Assembly: GCF_021800405.1 (NCBI RefSeq)
Contig: NZ_CP084550.1
Span: forward strand, 806,001-870,000
Direction of reading: 5' to 3'
Length of the DNA: 64,000 nt
Source of the DNA: Arthrobacter sp. FW306-07-I
GTDB lineage: Bacteria; Actinomycetota; Actinomycetes; Actinomycetales; Micrococcaceae
Under the pieces are notes generated by a model. The model searched no databases, was not told the DNA's origin, and was given only the letters and a program-made list of their open reading frames with translations. The translations under genes and the position numbers were made by a program. This document shows positions 37,468 through 48,116 of the stretch, in pieces (position 1 is the first letter of the stretch; every line of letters starts with the position of its first letter).

Positions 37468-38955
37468 ATGAATGACCGGCCCGAACAGCCAGGGTACCGG
37501 CCTAATACTGACGGCCTGCCCAAAACCCAACCGCTGACCCCTGCGCAGCTCCGCCAGGATGCCGCCGCCAGGCGAATGATCCGACGCCTGGTGCAGGGCG
37601 AGAATCCGCCTACGGCCCCCTTGAGCATCGTTGACCGCCTGGCCGGCAGCCCGTATGCGAACCCCACCATCCAGGTGGGCGGCGTAGACCAGTCCGCGCG
37701 CAAAACCCTCGACTTTGCGCTGCACCTGGCAGAGACCATGTTCCGCTACGGTGCCGGGGCGCTGGAGGTGGAAACCAGCATCATCGCGGTTACGGCCGCC
37801 CTGGGGCTGAAGAACATCGAGGTGGACATCACCAACCAGTCCGTCGGCATCAACTACGCGCCCAAGGACCAGACCCCCATCGCGCTGTTGCGCGTGGTGC
37901 GCTCCTGGACCAACAACTACGCCGGCCTGGCCAAGGTGCACCAGTTGGTCACGGACATCGTGGCCGGCGGCGTGGGCCGCGACGAAGCGATCCGCAGGCT
38001 CAACGAGGCCATCACCAGCCCCAAGCCGTACCCGCGCTGGATGGTCACTGCCGCGTTCGGTGTTTTCGCTGCGGTGTTCGTGGGGGTGCTGGGCGGGGGC
38101 CCGGTGTCCTCGATCATCGCGTTTGTGGCCAACATCGGCATCAGCCTGCTGGCCAGGCAGCTGGGCCGCTGGCGGGTCCCGGACTTCTTCATCACCGCCA
38201 GTTGCTCCTCCGTGGTCACCATCCTTGCCCTCCTGCTGTGGCAGTTCGGGCTAACCGCATCGCCGTCCATCGTGGTGGTGGGCGGCATCCTGCTGCTCCT
38301 GCCCACCGGGCGCCTGGTGTCCTCTGTGCAGGACGCCATCAACGGCTTCCCCGTGACGGCGGCAGGACGGTTCCTGTCCACGCTGCTGACCTTTGGCGCC
38401 ATCGTGGCAGGAATTGCCGTTGCCTTCGTGGTGGGGGAGCTGACCGGGCTGCAACGCATCGACGTCACGCAGACGTTCCCGCCTGCCTACGATCTCTGGG
38501 TCCTCGTTGTCTTCGTTGCCGCGGCGGTGATGGCCATCGGCGTCACGGAACAGACCACGTGGAAGCTGCTGCTGCCCACGGCGGCCGTTGGCGTGGCCGG
38601 TTACCTGGTGCTGCTCGGCTGCGGTCTGCTGGGGATTGGCGACCGGTTCTCACCGGCCATTGCCGCCGTCGTCATTGGCCTCCTGGCCAGGGTGGTGGCC
38701 CTGCGGATGGGCGCGCCGCAGCTGGTGGTCGCCGTCCCCGCGGCACTGATCCTGCTGCCGGGCCTCACGATCTTCCGCTCCATGTACGTGCTCACTGTTG
38801 AAGAAGCCGAGATCCTGGCGGGCGCCGGAGGGATGCTCAGTGCCGGGGCCATTGTGCTGGGCACAGCCGGCGGCATCGTCCTGGGCGACGTCCTGGCACG
38901 CCCGCTCACCCGGAGCCTGGCCAGCAACGAGCGGCGCCGGGCGCGCCGCCGCTAG
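37468..38955 (+). CDS. thrE: Threonine/serine exporter family protein
   Basis: 495 residues. A polar N-terminal domain (about 1-190) of the ThrE family (DUF1212, with FALHLAETMFRYGAGALEVE) is followed by about 10 membrane segments forming the transporter part (ThrE and ThrE_2 fused, as in Corynebacterium glutamicum ThrE). It exports threonine and serine and is inhibited or driven by proton motive force there. The ATG has AGGGAGGAA upstream. A repeat region lies just before it and a hairpin with the next convergent gene follows. It may relieve serine or threonine surplus; the nearby sdaA is consistent with this. Confidence 0.92.
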   Translation: MNDRPEQPGYRPNTDGLPKTQPLTPAQLRQDAAARRMIRRLVQGENPPTAPLSIVDRLAGSPYANPTIQVGGVDQSARKTLDFALHLAETMFRYGAGALEVETSIIAVTAALGLKNIEVDITNQSVGINYAPKDQTPIALLRVVRSWTNNYAGLAKVHQLVTDIVAGGVGRDEAIRRLNEAITSPKPYPRWMVTAAFGVFAAVFVGVLGGGPVSSIIAFVANIGISLLARQLGRWRVPDFFITASCSSVVTILALLLWQFGLTASPSIVVVGGILLLLPTGRLVSSVQDAINGFPVTAAGRFLSTLLTFGAIVAGIAVAFVVGELTGLQRIDVTQTFPPAYDLWVLVVFVAAAVMAIGVTEQTTWKLLLPTAAVGVAGYLVLLGCGLLGIGDRFSPAIAAVVIGLLARVVALRMGAPQLVVAVPAALILLPGLTIFRSMYVLTVEEAEILAGAGGMLSAGAIVLGTAGGIVLGDVLARPLTRSLASNERRRARRR

Positions 38956-38995
38956 CCGCGGTGGTGCCGCCACTAACCCACGCGGCACCGCGGCT
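38954..38995. terminator. Bidirectional terminator between thrE and the SIP gene
   Basis: AGCCGCGG...TGCCG pairs with CGGCA...CCGCGGCT across 38954-38995, with a small bulge. It separates two convergent genes. Confidence 0.65.
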
Positions 38996-39004
38996 GGATC
39001 CGGC

Positions 39005-39847
39005 CTACAGAATCTGCCCGACCGGCAGCTTCTTCTCGGCCTGGAACACATCCTCCACCCGGCCCTGCGCCCAGTACCCCGAAAGGGACACCTGCCGGCG
39101 CTCCAGGCCCCGCTGCTTGAAGAGCACCTCGCGCAGTGCCTTCATGTACCCGCGCTCGCCGTGGGCAAAGACATCCACAGTGCCTGCTGGCCACTCGGCC
39201 CCGGCCACAGCCCTCACCAGCAGATCGCTGGACCCTGCCGGAACGCCGTTGCGCGGCAGCCAGGTGATCGCCAGGCCGGCAGGGGCGGAGATGGACTGGA
39301 TGTCGGCCTCGGAACCGACCTCCAGGAAGGCCAGGCCGGTTGCCGCTGCCGGCAGTGACTCAATGCAGGCGGCGATGGCTGGCAGGGCTGCTTCGTCACC
39401 GGCAAACAGGTACCAGTCCGCGTCCGGGTTGGGGTTGTAGGCGCCGCCGGGACCGGTGAAGGTGAGCGGGTCACCGGCCTGGGCCCCGGCCGCCCAAGGA
39501 CCTGCCAGTCCTTCGTCGCCGTGGACTACAAAGTCGATGGCGAGCTCCCGGGCCTCCGGGTCAACCCAGCGCAGCGTGTAGGTGCGCGTGAAGGGCCACT
39601 GTTCCCGCGGCATGGTCTCCCGGATGGCCCAGAGATCAAGGGGAGAGGGGTACTGGACGCCGGGCTGCGGAAAGACGATTTTCACGTACCGGTCCACGAA
39701 CCCGTTGTTGGTGAAGTCGCTGAAGCCCTCGCCGCCGGCCACGATCCGGACCATGTGCGGCGACAGCTGCTCCTTGCGCAGCACCTTCAGGTTGACCTGT
39801 GGGCGGCTCTTCTTGGTGGCGCTGGTGGCGGCAGGGACAGTGCTCAT
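39005..39847 (-). CDS. Siderophore-interacting protein (FAD/NAD(P)H ferric-siderophore reductase)
   Basis: 280 residues of the ViuB/SIP family. The N-terminal FAD-binding barrel contains RTYTLRWV (about residues 90-97; the RxYS/T motif for FAD), and the C-terminal SIP domain has AGDEAALPAIAACIESLP and a terminal SLSGYWAQGR motif. It reduces siderophore-bound Fe3+ in the cytoplasm. A DtxR/IdeR-type iron box overlaps its start, and a TAGGCT -10 ends 6 nt before the ATG, suggesting a leaderless mRNA repressed by IdeR in iron-replete cells. It is only 14 bp from the end of ung on the same strand. Confidence 0.93.
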   Translation of the reverse strand: MSTVPAATSATKKSRPQVNLKVLRKEQLSPHMVRIVAGGEGFSDFTNNGFVDRYVKIVFPQPGVQYPSPLDLWAIRETMPREQWPFTRTYTLRWVDPEARELAIDFVVHGDEGLAGPWAAGAQAGDPLTFTGPGGAYNPNPDADWYLFAGDEAALPAIAACIESLPAAATGLAFLEVGSEADIQSISAPAGLAITWLPRNGVPAGSSDLLVRAVAGAEWPAGTVDVFAHGERGYMKALREVLFKQRGLERRQVSLSGYWAQGRVEDVFQAEKKLPVGQIL

Positions 39848-39860
39848 AAGGCAAGCCTAA
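39847..39860. promoter_or_regulatory. Candidate IdeR/DtxR iron box
   Basis: On the minus strand TTAGGCTTGCCTTA matches 11 of 14 bases of the DtxR-type consensus TTAGGTTAGCCTAA. Its right end touches the start codon of the SIP gene, and it lies in the 14-bp gap after ung. An IdeR gene is encoded at 59884. Confidence 0.65.
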
Positions 39861-39861
39861 G

Positions 39862-40632
39862 CTAGGGCGACGGCGGCAGTTCCCAGGTTACGTCCAGCGC
39901 ACCCTGTTCCCGGAGCAGTTGGTTGACGCGGCTGAACGGCCGGGAGCCAAAGAACCCGCGCGAGGCAGACAACGGACTGGGGTGGGCGCTGCTGACGGCG
40001 GGGGCTCCGGCCAGGAGCGGCCGAACGCCCTCGGCCTCCTTGCCCCACAGCACTGCCACCAGCGGCATCCTAGACCCGTCCGCAGCCTTGCGGTTGGCCA
40101 GCGCGGTGACTGCCGCCGTCGTGATCTCCTCCCAGCCCTTGCCGCGGTGGGAACCCGCCGCCCCAGCCCGGACCGTGAGTACCCGGTTCAGGAGCAGCAC
40201 GCCCTGTTCCGTCCATGCCGACAAGTCACCGTGGACGCGCGGCGGAATGCCCAGGTCAGATTCCAGCTCGCGGTAGATGTTCACCAGGCTGCGGGGAAGG
40301 GGCCGGACGTGCGGCTCAACGGAGAATGACAGCCCGACGGCGTGTCCCGGCGTGGGGTAGGGGTCCTGCCCGACGATGAGCACCTTCACGCCCGCGAGGG
40401 GCTGGCGGAAGGCGCGCAGGACGTTCGACGGCGGTGGGAGGATTTGGTGCCCGGAAGCCTCTTCGCCTGCCAAAAATGCGAGCACCTTCCGGAGTTGGCC
40501 TTCCACGCTGTGGAGGGCCGCGGCCCAGTCCGGAGCCATGAGCTCTGCCAGCGGGAATTGGGCCAGGTCCGCAAAGCTGATGGCCTCCGCCGGGTCCTGC
40601 TGCAGCTCGAACAGCGCATCCGATTCAAACAT
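39862..40632 (-). CDS. ung: Uracil-DNA glycosylase (family 1)
   Basis: 256 residues with the family 1 active-site motif [16 protein letters not shown] (catalytic D90) and the DNA-intercalating [18 protein letters not shown] loop. It removes uracil from DNA, starting base-excision repair. The Pro after Tyr in GQDPYP is the usual actinobacterial variant of the GQDPYH motif. It is divergent from the DUF3263 gene. The last codons are 14 bp from the iron-regulated SIP gene, which probably has its own promoter. Confidence 0.96.
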   Translation of the reverse strand: MFESDALFELQQDPAEAISFADLAQFPLAELMAPDWAAALHSVEGQLRKVLAFLAGEEASGHQILPPPSNVLRAFRQPLAGVKVLIVGQDPYPTPGHAVGLSFSVEPHVRPLPRSLVNIYRELESDLGIPPRVHGDLSAWTEQGVLLLNRVLTVRAGAAGSHRGKGWEEITTAAVTALANRKAADGSRMPLVAVLWGKEAEGVRPLLAGAPAVSSAHPSPLSASRGFFGSRPFSRVNQLLREQGALDVTWELPPSP

Positions 40633-40727
40633 CGTTCCATTGTTGCAGGCACCGCAAATGACACTCGTGTTATTCGGCCGGTAGCATAGGGGTAAGTCAT
40701 TGACCGTAACCAGCGAAGGAGTGCGCC

Positions 40728-41057
40728 GTGGCGGAACCGGCCCGGGAACACCTGCCGGAGCAGGATCCAGGGAAGTCCCTCCTGGCGGATTTCAGCCTCC
40801 GCGAGTCCTCGCTTTCCGAGCGCGAACAGCAGATGCTGGCCCTGGAACGGCAGTGGTGGAAGTATGCGGGAGCCAAGGAACAAGCCATCCGCGACCTCTT
40901 CGATCTCTCCGCGACGCATTACTACCAGCTCCTCAACGCACTGATCGACCGCGAGGATGCCCTGGCCCACGATCCCATGCTGGTGAAGAGATTGCGTAGA
41001 CTACGTACGTCGCGCCACCGTGCACGCACCGCCCGGCGCCTGGGATCCGACGCTTAG
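40728..41057 (+). CDS. DUF3263 domain protein
   Basis: 109 residues. The DUF3263 core (about residues 28-90) is [47 protein letters not shown], a helix-turn-helix-like domain that in actinobacteria is usually fused to or adjacent to a LytR_C-domain gene. The start is GTG at 40728 behind GAAGGAG. The LytR_C protein follows after 50 bp, a conserved pairing that suggests cell-envelope or DNA-binding function, but neither has an established role. Confidence 0.88.
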   Translation: MAEPAREHLPEQDPGKSLLADFSLRESSLSEREQQMLALERQWWKYAGAKEQAIRDLFDLSATHYYQLLNALIDREDALAHDPMLVKRLRRLRTSRHRARTARRLGSDA

Positions 41058-41107
41058 ACGCCCCAGGCCGGGACAACAGCCGCAATCAACAAGGATGTCC
41101 TTCCACC

Positions 41108-41743
41108 ATGACCAGATACGCCCGCGATGAATTCGACAAGGTCCCGGAGACCGCGTCGCGACAAGGTGTCCACCGGACGGCCTCGGCCCCGTCCCGCGTG
41201 CGGCTGTGGCCCATTTTGGCGGTGGGCGTGGCCGCCCTCGCCATTGGACTGGTCTCCTTCCTGATCCTTCCCAAGCTCGGCTTCAACACCACCGCCAGCC
41301 AGGCCTCGGCAACCGTCGAATCAGCCCCGCTGGCCGGAACCGGGTCCACGCCTTCGCCCACCCTGGGATCCTCAGCGCCGGCGTCAGCCCCGGCCCCGTC
41401 CGCCTCTGCCGAACCAACCCAGGGCAGCGGGCCCGAGCCAACTCCTTCCGCCACCCAGCAGGCCGTCGTCGACAAGACCCAGGCAGTGGCGGTTTACAAC
41501 GCTGCCGGCACCGCAGGACTGGCCAGCCGTGTGGGCGGAACGGTCCAGGCTGACGGTTGGCGGCTCGGCCAGGTAGGCAACTGGTCCGGCGCCCCGCAGA
41601 AGTCCTCCGTGATCTTCTATGCCGGCCCGCAGCAGCTGGCCAGCGCGCAGGAGCTTGCCGGACTGTTGAACATCCCCACTGTGGTGAACAGCACCGAATT
41701 CCAGGTACCGCTCGTGGTGGTGCTCGGCCCGGGTTACCGGTAG
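41108..41743 (+). CDS. LytR C-terminal domain protein, single-pass membrane
   Basis: 211 residues: a cytoplasmic N-terminus (1-34), one membrane segment (about 35-58: LWPILAVGVAALAIGLVSFLIL), a Ser/Pro/Ala-rich extracytoplasmic linker (about 65-125), and a LytR_C domain (about 130-211, with VAVYNAAGTAGLA). Such domains occur at the end of LytR-CpsA-Psr proteins and in stand-alone form, and are thought to act in attachment of wall polymers. It is 50 bp after the DUF3263 gene and 66 bp before the cold-shock gene. The start ATG has an AAGGA site upstream at slightly long spacing. Confidence 0.85.
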   Translation: MTRYARDEFDKVPETASRQGVHRTASAPSRVRLWPILAVGVAALAIGLVSFLILPKLGFNTTASQASATVESAPLAGTGSTPSPTLGSSAPASAPAPSASAEPTQGSGPEPTPSATQQAVVDKTQAVAVYNAAGTAGLASRVGGTVQADGWRLGQVGNWSGAPQKSSVIFYAGPQQLASAQELAGLLNIPTVVNSTEFQVPLVVVLGPGYR

Positions 41744-41809
41744 CCGCAAGCCCTCCATCTACTCCGGCCCGCCCCCGAGGCCGGGCCCCAACGGAAAGAG
41801 TTGTCCATC

Positions 41810-42016
41810 ATGGCACTGGGAACCGTGAAATGGTTCAACGCTGAAAAGGGCTACGGCTTCATCACCGTTGACGGCTCCGGTGACGACGTTTTTGTCCACT
41901 GGTCCGCGATCCAGGGGGAGGGTTACCGGGCCCTGGCCGAGGGGCAGCGGGTGCAGCTGGAGATCGGCGAGGGCGAAAAGGGCCCCCAGGCAGAAAACGT
42001 ACGGCCCGCGCAGTGA
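41810..42016 (+). CDS. Cold-shock protein
   Basis: 68 residues, the usual length for a CspA-type protein. RNP1 (KGYGFI) and RNP2 (VFVHWSAI) motifs and the start [17 protein letters not shown] are clear. It binds single-stranded nucleic acid and acts as an RNA chaperone. The ATG at 41810 is 9 nt after GGAAAGAG. The stop overlaps a GTG of the next gene (GTGA), so the two may be coupled. Confidence 0.96.
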   Translation: MALGTVKWFNAEKGYGFITVDGSGDDVFVHWSAIQGEGYRALAEGQRVQLEIGEGEKGPQAENVRPAQ

Positions 42017-42018
42017 CG

Positions 42019-43281
42019 ATGCCCCACCATTCCCCAGCGCGTGCCTTGGCAGGACTCGCCCTTTCCCTGGCAGGCCTCCTTTCCATGACGGCCTGCGCCG
42101 GCACCGGCGGCAACGCCAGGACAGAATCCGCGGAGGCCTCCGGCGACGGCGTCCTGCGGGTGGGCTTGATCCTTGACAACACCGGCGACAACGCCTTCCT
42201 CAACGCACCCCAGCTGGCCGCAGCCAAAGCGGCCATCCAGGACATCAACGCCGCCGGCGGACACAAAGGCCGGCCCGTGGAGCTGCTGCCGGTGCACCCG
42301 GACCAGGACACTGCAGCCCAGGCCAAGGATCTGGCGGCTGCCAAGGCGGACATAGCCATCGGACCCACGGACTCCAGCCACGCAACCGCCGCCGTGGACA
42401 TCCTGTCCCGGGCCCACGTGCCGCTTATCTCCCCGGCCAACACTGCTGCCGGCCTCTCGACGAGCGCCAGCGGAGGCTACTATTTCCGAACCGCCGCAGC
42501 CGACGTCGCACAAGGGCCCGTGCTGGCCAAGCTCGCAAAGGACGCCGGGGCCGCCAGCATCAGCGTGCTCTACCAGGAGGGTTCCTACGGCAAGGACCTC
42601 TCCGCCGCGGTCACCGAAGCTGCCCAACAGTCCGGGCTTAAGGTCCTGCCCGGGGTGGGCTTCAAACCGGGGGATGCCGCCGAAGCCGCACGCTCCGTTG
42701 CGAAAGCCACTCCGGACGCCGTCGTCCTGGTGGCCAGGGATGGTGCGCAGGGCGCATTGGCAGAGCTCCACGACGCCGGCCTCAGCGGTTCGAAGTTCAT
42801 CCTCAGTGACGGCGCCTTCGCCCGCTACGGATCCGGTCTGCCGGCGCGGGCCCTCGAAGGCGCCCGCGCCGTCGTCCCCGGCCAGCTCCCCACGGCAGCC
42901 TTCCAAGGGAAACTGCTGGCGGTGGACGCCTCCCTGAAGGACGTCTCCTACGCTGCCGAAACCTATGACGCCGTGACGTTGGCGGCACTCGCTGCGGCCC
43001 GGGCGCAGGATGACGCGGGGCGGTCCATCGCCGCGAACCTCATCGCGGTCTCGGGCGGAACTGCCCCCGGGGCGGGTACGCCGCAGGCTCCTTGCCGGAG
43101 TTACAAGGAGTGCCTTGGCGGCCTCGCCGCCGGCCCGGACATAAACTACGACGGCGAATCCGGCCCGGTTGCCTTCGACACCAACGGGGACATCACCACA
43201 GCTGCCTTCTCGGTCTTCACCTATGGGGCGGACAACAACCCCAGCCCCACCGGGCATGAAACAGCCGGACACTCCGGCTGA
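42019..43281 (+). CDS. Periplasmic branched-chain amino-acid-type binding lipoprotein
   Basis: 420 residues of the Peripla_BP_6 (LivJ-like) family. A lipoprotein signal peptide ends with LSMTAC. The domain (about 40-400) has LRVGLILDNTGDNAFLNAPQLAA-type beginning, PTDSSHATAAVDIL, SISVLYQEGSYGKDL and KFILSDGAFARYG. No LivHMGF permease or ATPase genes are nearby, so it is an orphan binding protein, or serves a transporter elsewhere or as a sensor. A GTG at 42013 (overlapping the cold-shock stop) is an alternative start. Confidence 0.85.
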   Translation: MPHHSPARALAGLALSLAGLLSMTACAGTGGNARTESAEASGDGVLRVGLILDNTGDNAFLNAPQLAAAKAAIQDINAAGGHKGRPVELLPVHPDQDTAAQAKDLAAAKADIAIGPTDSSHATAAVDILSRAHVPLISPANTAAGLSTSASGGYYFRTAAADVAQGPVLAKLAKDAGAASISVLYQEGSYGKDLSAAVTEAAQQSGLKVLPGVGFKPGDAAEAARSVAKATPDAVVLVARDGAQGALAELHDAGLSGSKFILSDGAFARYGSGLPARALEGARAVVPGQLPTAAFQGKLLAVDASLKDVSYAAETYDAVTLAALAAARAQDDAGRSIAANLIAVSGGTAPGAGTPQAPCRSYKECLGGLAAGPDINYDGESGPVAFDTNGDITTAAFSVFTYGADNNPSPTGHETAGHSG

Positions 43282-43332
43282 TCGCCCTGGGCGAAGCCAC
43301 TGCGGCCAGCGCCTTGTCCGCGCGTCTTATCG

Positions 43333-45207
<1,875 letters not shown>

Positions 45208-45238
45208 GCCTCCCGGCCGGGAAACCCCTCCCGCCAAC

Positions 45239-45279
45239 AAAAAATGCGGCTCCCTCCTGGTGAGGGGGCCGCATTTTTT
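45239..45279. terminator. Strong bidirectional terminator after groEL
   Basis: AAAAAATGCGGC (45239-45250) pairs with GCCGCATTTTTT (45268-45279), and inner CCCTC/GAGGG extends the stem. It separates groEL from the convergent sugar-binding gene. Confidence 0.95.
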
Positions 45280-45307
45280 GTGCCTGGGGAAGGGCCCGCC
45301 CGGGGCT

Positions 45308-46627
45308 CTACTTCCGGGCCGAATCCAGCATCCCCTGGACTTCCTTCTTGAAGGCCTCCGCGGCAGCCTGCGGGGTCAGGCGGTCATACAAGACTTCATC
45401 CGTGTAGCGCTTGATGACGTTCTGGACGCTGCCCGCACCGACTGGTGGAACCGGGGGCGCATCCTTGATATCCGGAGCGATGTCCTTCAGGAAGTTGACC
45501 ACCGTGGTGTCGGCCGGCTTCAGTGAGGGCGTAATGCCGGCGACGATTTCGCTGTTGGTGGGCACGCCCCTGTCCGTCATGAGGATGGCGCCGGCTTCGG
45601 GGCTGTTGGTGAGGTAGTTGATGAATTCGGCTGCCTGCTGGGCATGCTTGGAGCGCGAGGAAGCGGACCAGAACATGGTGGGCTTGTAGTACATGCCGTT
45701 TTTGGCCGAGGCGCCGTCAACGCTCGGGGCACGCAGCATCTTGATGCTGCTGCCGGTGGTGGCTTCCAGCGAACCCAGCTGGTTGGTCCACCACCAGGCC
45801 ATGCCTACCCGGTTGGTGCCGAAGAGGCTCTGCTCAAGGCTCGCGCCTGCGTCTTCCGTCGCTACGTTTGCCGGCGGGCTGGCCTTTGAATCGCGCTGCT
45901 CCTTGAGCCGCTCCCAGAAGGAGGCAGCCGTGGCCGTCTCGAAGTCGAGCTTGCCGTCCTCCGAGTACAGGTTCTCGCCGTGCTGGCGGAGCCAGACGAT
46001 CAGGTCGGCCTCGTTGCTGCCGTACGCGGCTCCATAGCTCTTTCCGTCGCCTGCGGCGCTGATCTTCGCCGCAGTGTCCATGAAGTCCTTCCACGTCCAC
46101 GTCTTGTCGTCGGGAACCGGAACGCCTGCCGCCTGGAATACCTTGGTGTTGGCCATGATGACATAGGCGTTCTGGCCGGTGCTCAGTCCGTACTGCGCGC
46201 CATCGTACTGGCCTGAGGCGAGTGCCTCCTTGTCCAGCTTGGACGTGTCGATGCCGTTCTGCTTGGACAGGTCCAGCAGCGCCCCGCGGCCCCCGTATTC
46301 GGCAATGTACTTCTGGTCCATCTGGATGACATCGGGCGCATCGTTGGCGGCGGTCTTGGTTGCCAGCTTGTCCCAGTAGCTGGACCATTCGCCCGGCTCG
46401 GCCTTGATCTTGATGTTTGGGTGGGACGCTTCGAACGCGGCGATGACCTTGTTTGTCTGTCCGTTCAGGTACTCGTTGCCCCACCAGGCGAACCGCAGGG
46501 TCACCTGACCGTTGTCGCCTGAACCGCCCGAGCCGCCGGCGGCACCGCAGCCCGTGGCCAGGATGGACAGAGCCACGGCCGCAGCGCCAAGCTGAAACCT
46601 CCGGCGGCTTACGACTGGAATCGTCAT
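45308..46627 (-). CDS. Sugar ABC transporter substrate-binding lipoprotein (SBP_bac_1), orphan
   Basis: 439 residues. A twin-arginine-like start (VSRRRFQLGAAAVALSI) leads into the lipobox ILATGC. The mature part is an extracellular solute-binding protein family 1, with VTLRFAWWGNEYLN and PDVIQMDQKYIAEY. It would bind an oligosaccharide or monosaccharide at the outer face. No permease or ATPase genes are adjacent, so it is an orphan or works with a distant transporter. Two LacI-type operators upstream indicate sugar-dependent repression. Confidence 0.9.
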   Translation of the reverse strand: MTIPVVSRRRFQLGAAAVALSILATGCGAAGGSGGSGDNGQVTLRFAWWGNEYLNGQTNKVIAAFEASHPNIKIKAEPGEWSSYWDKLATKTAANDAPDVIQMDQKYIAEYGGRGALLDLSKQNGIDTSKLDKEALASGQYDGAQYGLSTGQNAYVIMANTKVFQAAGVPVPDDKTWTWKDFMDTAAKISAAGDGKSYGAAYGSNEADLIVWLRQHGENLYSEDGKLDFETATAASFWERLKEQRDSKASPPANVATEDAGASLEQSLFGTNRVGMAWWWTNQLGSLEATTGSSIKMLRAPSVDGASAKNGMYYKPTMFWSASSRSKHAQQAAEFINYLTNSPEAGAILMTDRGVPTNSEIVAGITPSLKPADTTVVNFLKDIAPDIKDAPPVPPVGAGSVQNVIKRYTDEVLYDRLTPQAAAEAFKKEVQGMLDSARK

Positions 46628-46693
46628 TGAATGTTCCTTTCGGTTGGTTCCGTCACGCTCTGGCAGCCTTGCGAGCTGAAGAAGCTGCGCCTC

Positions 46694-46707
46694 AGAAACC
46701 GTTTTCT
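46694..46707. promoter_or_regulatory. LacI-family operator, proximal to the binding-protein gene
   Basis: AGAAACCGTTTTCT is a near-palindrome with a central CG, about 67 bp upstream of the orphan sugar-binding gene. Confidence 0.65.
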
Positions 46708-46759
46708 CGAGTTATGGTGCGATTCTTTCGCGTGGTCTACATCCCCGTCAAGGCTTTTC

Positions 46760-46773
46760 GGTAAGCGTTTTCC
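46760..46773. promoter_or_regulatory. LacI-family operator, distal to the binding-protein gene
   Basis: GGTAAGCGTTTTCC with a central CG, 66 bp from the centre of the proximal site. The pair suggests repression by looping or dual-site binding. Confidence 0.6.
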
Positions 46774-46898
46774 GGAAGTTGCGCGCGTAAGGCTGCAGGC
46801 GCGGGACGCGCAGCCCAAGGCCCCGGCAGCCCCGGCAGGATGGGCTGCAGCACAGCCGGCCGCAACCCATTGCCGGCTGCTTCTGGCAGGATGGATTG

Positions 46899-48053
46899 GT
46901 GACGATTACTGCAGCGGCTGACGGTTCGGCCTTGGGAAACCCTGGCCCGGCGGGATGGGCCTGGTATGTGAATGACGATTGCTGGCGGGCCGGTGGCTGG
47001 CCGCACGGGACCAACAACCAGGGGGAGCTGATGGCTGTCCTTGACCTTTTGCGCGCCACTGCGCACCTCCCCGGGGAGGACCTGCGCATCTTGTGTGACA
47101 GCCAGTACGTCATCAACTCCATCACCAAGTGGATGCCCGGATGGAAGCGGAAGGGCTGGCGCAAGGCTGACGGAAAGCCTGTTTTGAACGTGGAACTGCT
47201 GAAGGAACTCGATCGCGAACTGGCCGGCCGCACCTACACCTTCGAGTGGGTCAAGGGCCACGCCGGGCACGACCTCAACGAGGCCGCCGACGAGCGGGCC
47301 AGGGCCGCGGCCACGGCTTACCAGCAGGGCGTGGCCGCACGTTCCGGCCCGGGGTTCCCCGGCGGACACCACCCGGGTGCACAGCACGACCTTTCACGCG
47401 GCCAGAACGGCCGCGAGCGTGCCCTGCACGCGCAGGCCCCCTCCGGTGTGGGCCTCCCGCCGGCCACCCTGGACATCCCGGCTGCTGCCCCCGCCCAAAC
47501 GCCGGCAGTACCCCGGGAATCAGCGCGCCCGGGTGCAGCAGGCGGGGCAGCGGCACGCCCGGCAGCACCCAGCACGGGTGTACCGGCAGGTGGGGCCAAC
47601 CAGCGCAGATCCGTCCCCGAGCCCGTGTCGGCCTTCGATGAACTGGACCTGTTCAGCGAACTGGACGATGAAGCCCTTGAAGTGGCCGAGGCAACGCAGC
47701 GGGCAGGCTCCATCCCGCCCGAGGCGCTGGTGGAGGAACTCGAACGCGAACTCCTGGGGCCGCTGGTGCGGGGGGACATTGGCCGGACCGCGGTCCTTCT
47801 GCACCCGGACTTCATGGAGATCGGCAGCTCGGGAAGGGTCTGGACCCGGGACGCCATGATGATGGCCCTCGAGGAGGACCCCGGCGAGCGGACCGACATT
47901 GAAATCCTGGGCGCCGACCGCATCGGCACCAGCGCGGTCCTGCTGACGTACCGAAGCTTCGCCCGGTCCGGCACGACGCTTCGCAGCTCGCTGTGGGTCC
48001 TGGACAGCGGCCGGTGGCGGCTGAGGTTCCACCAGGGAACCCCGGAGGCCTAG
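46899..48053 (+). CDS. RNase HI fused to a C-terminal DUF4440 (SnoaL-like) domain
   Basis: 384 residues. Residues about 1-145 are RNase HI with all catalytic residues: D8 (ADGS), E43 (QGEL), D67 (CDSQYV), H121 in KGHAGHD and D131 (NEAADERA). A Pro/Ala/Gly-rich linker (about 150-250) leads to a C-terminal NTF2-like DUF4440 domain (about 270-384: LERELLGPLVRGDIG..., ending WVLDSGRWRLRFHQGTP). RNase HI cuts RNA in RNA:DNA hybrids; DUF4440 domains may bind or alter a small ligand. I place the start at GTG 46899, 6-7 nt after GGCAGGA. The C-terminal partner is unusual. Confidence 0.88.
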   Translation: MTITAAADGSALGNPGPAGWAWYVNDDCWRAGGWPHGTNNQGELMAVLDLLRATAHLPGEDLRILCDSQYVINSITKWMPGWKRKGWRKADGKPVLNVELLKELDRELAGRTYTFEWVKGHAGHDLNEAADERARAAATAYQQGVAARSGPGFPGGHHPGAQHDLSRGQNGRERALHAQAPSGVGLPPATLDIPAAAPAQTPAVPRESARPGAAGGAAARPAAPSTGVPAGGANQRRSVPEPVSAFDELDLFSELDDEALEVAEATQRAGSIPPEALVEELERELLGPLVRGDIGRTAVLLHPDFMEIGSSGRVWTRDAMMMALEEDPGERTDIEILGADRIGTSAVLLTYRSFARSGTTLRSSLWVLDSGRWRLRFHQGTPEA

Positions 48054-48116
48054 AACCGGAGTACCAGCAGGGGGCTGTGCTGGCGGAGGGGCCGCGCCCT
48101 CACGTGAGACGCCGCA

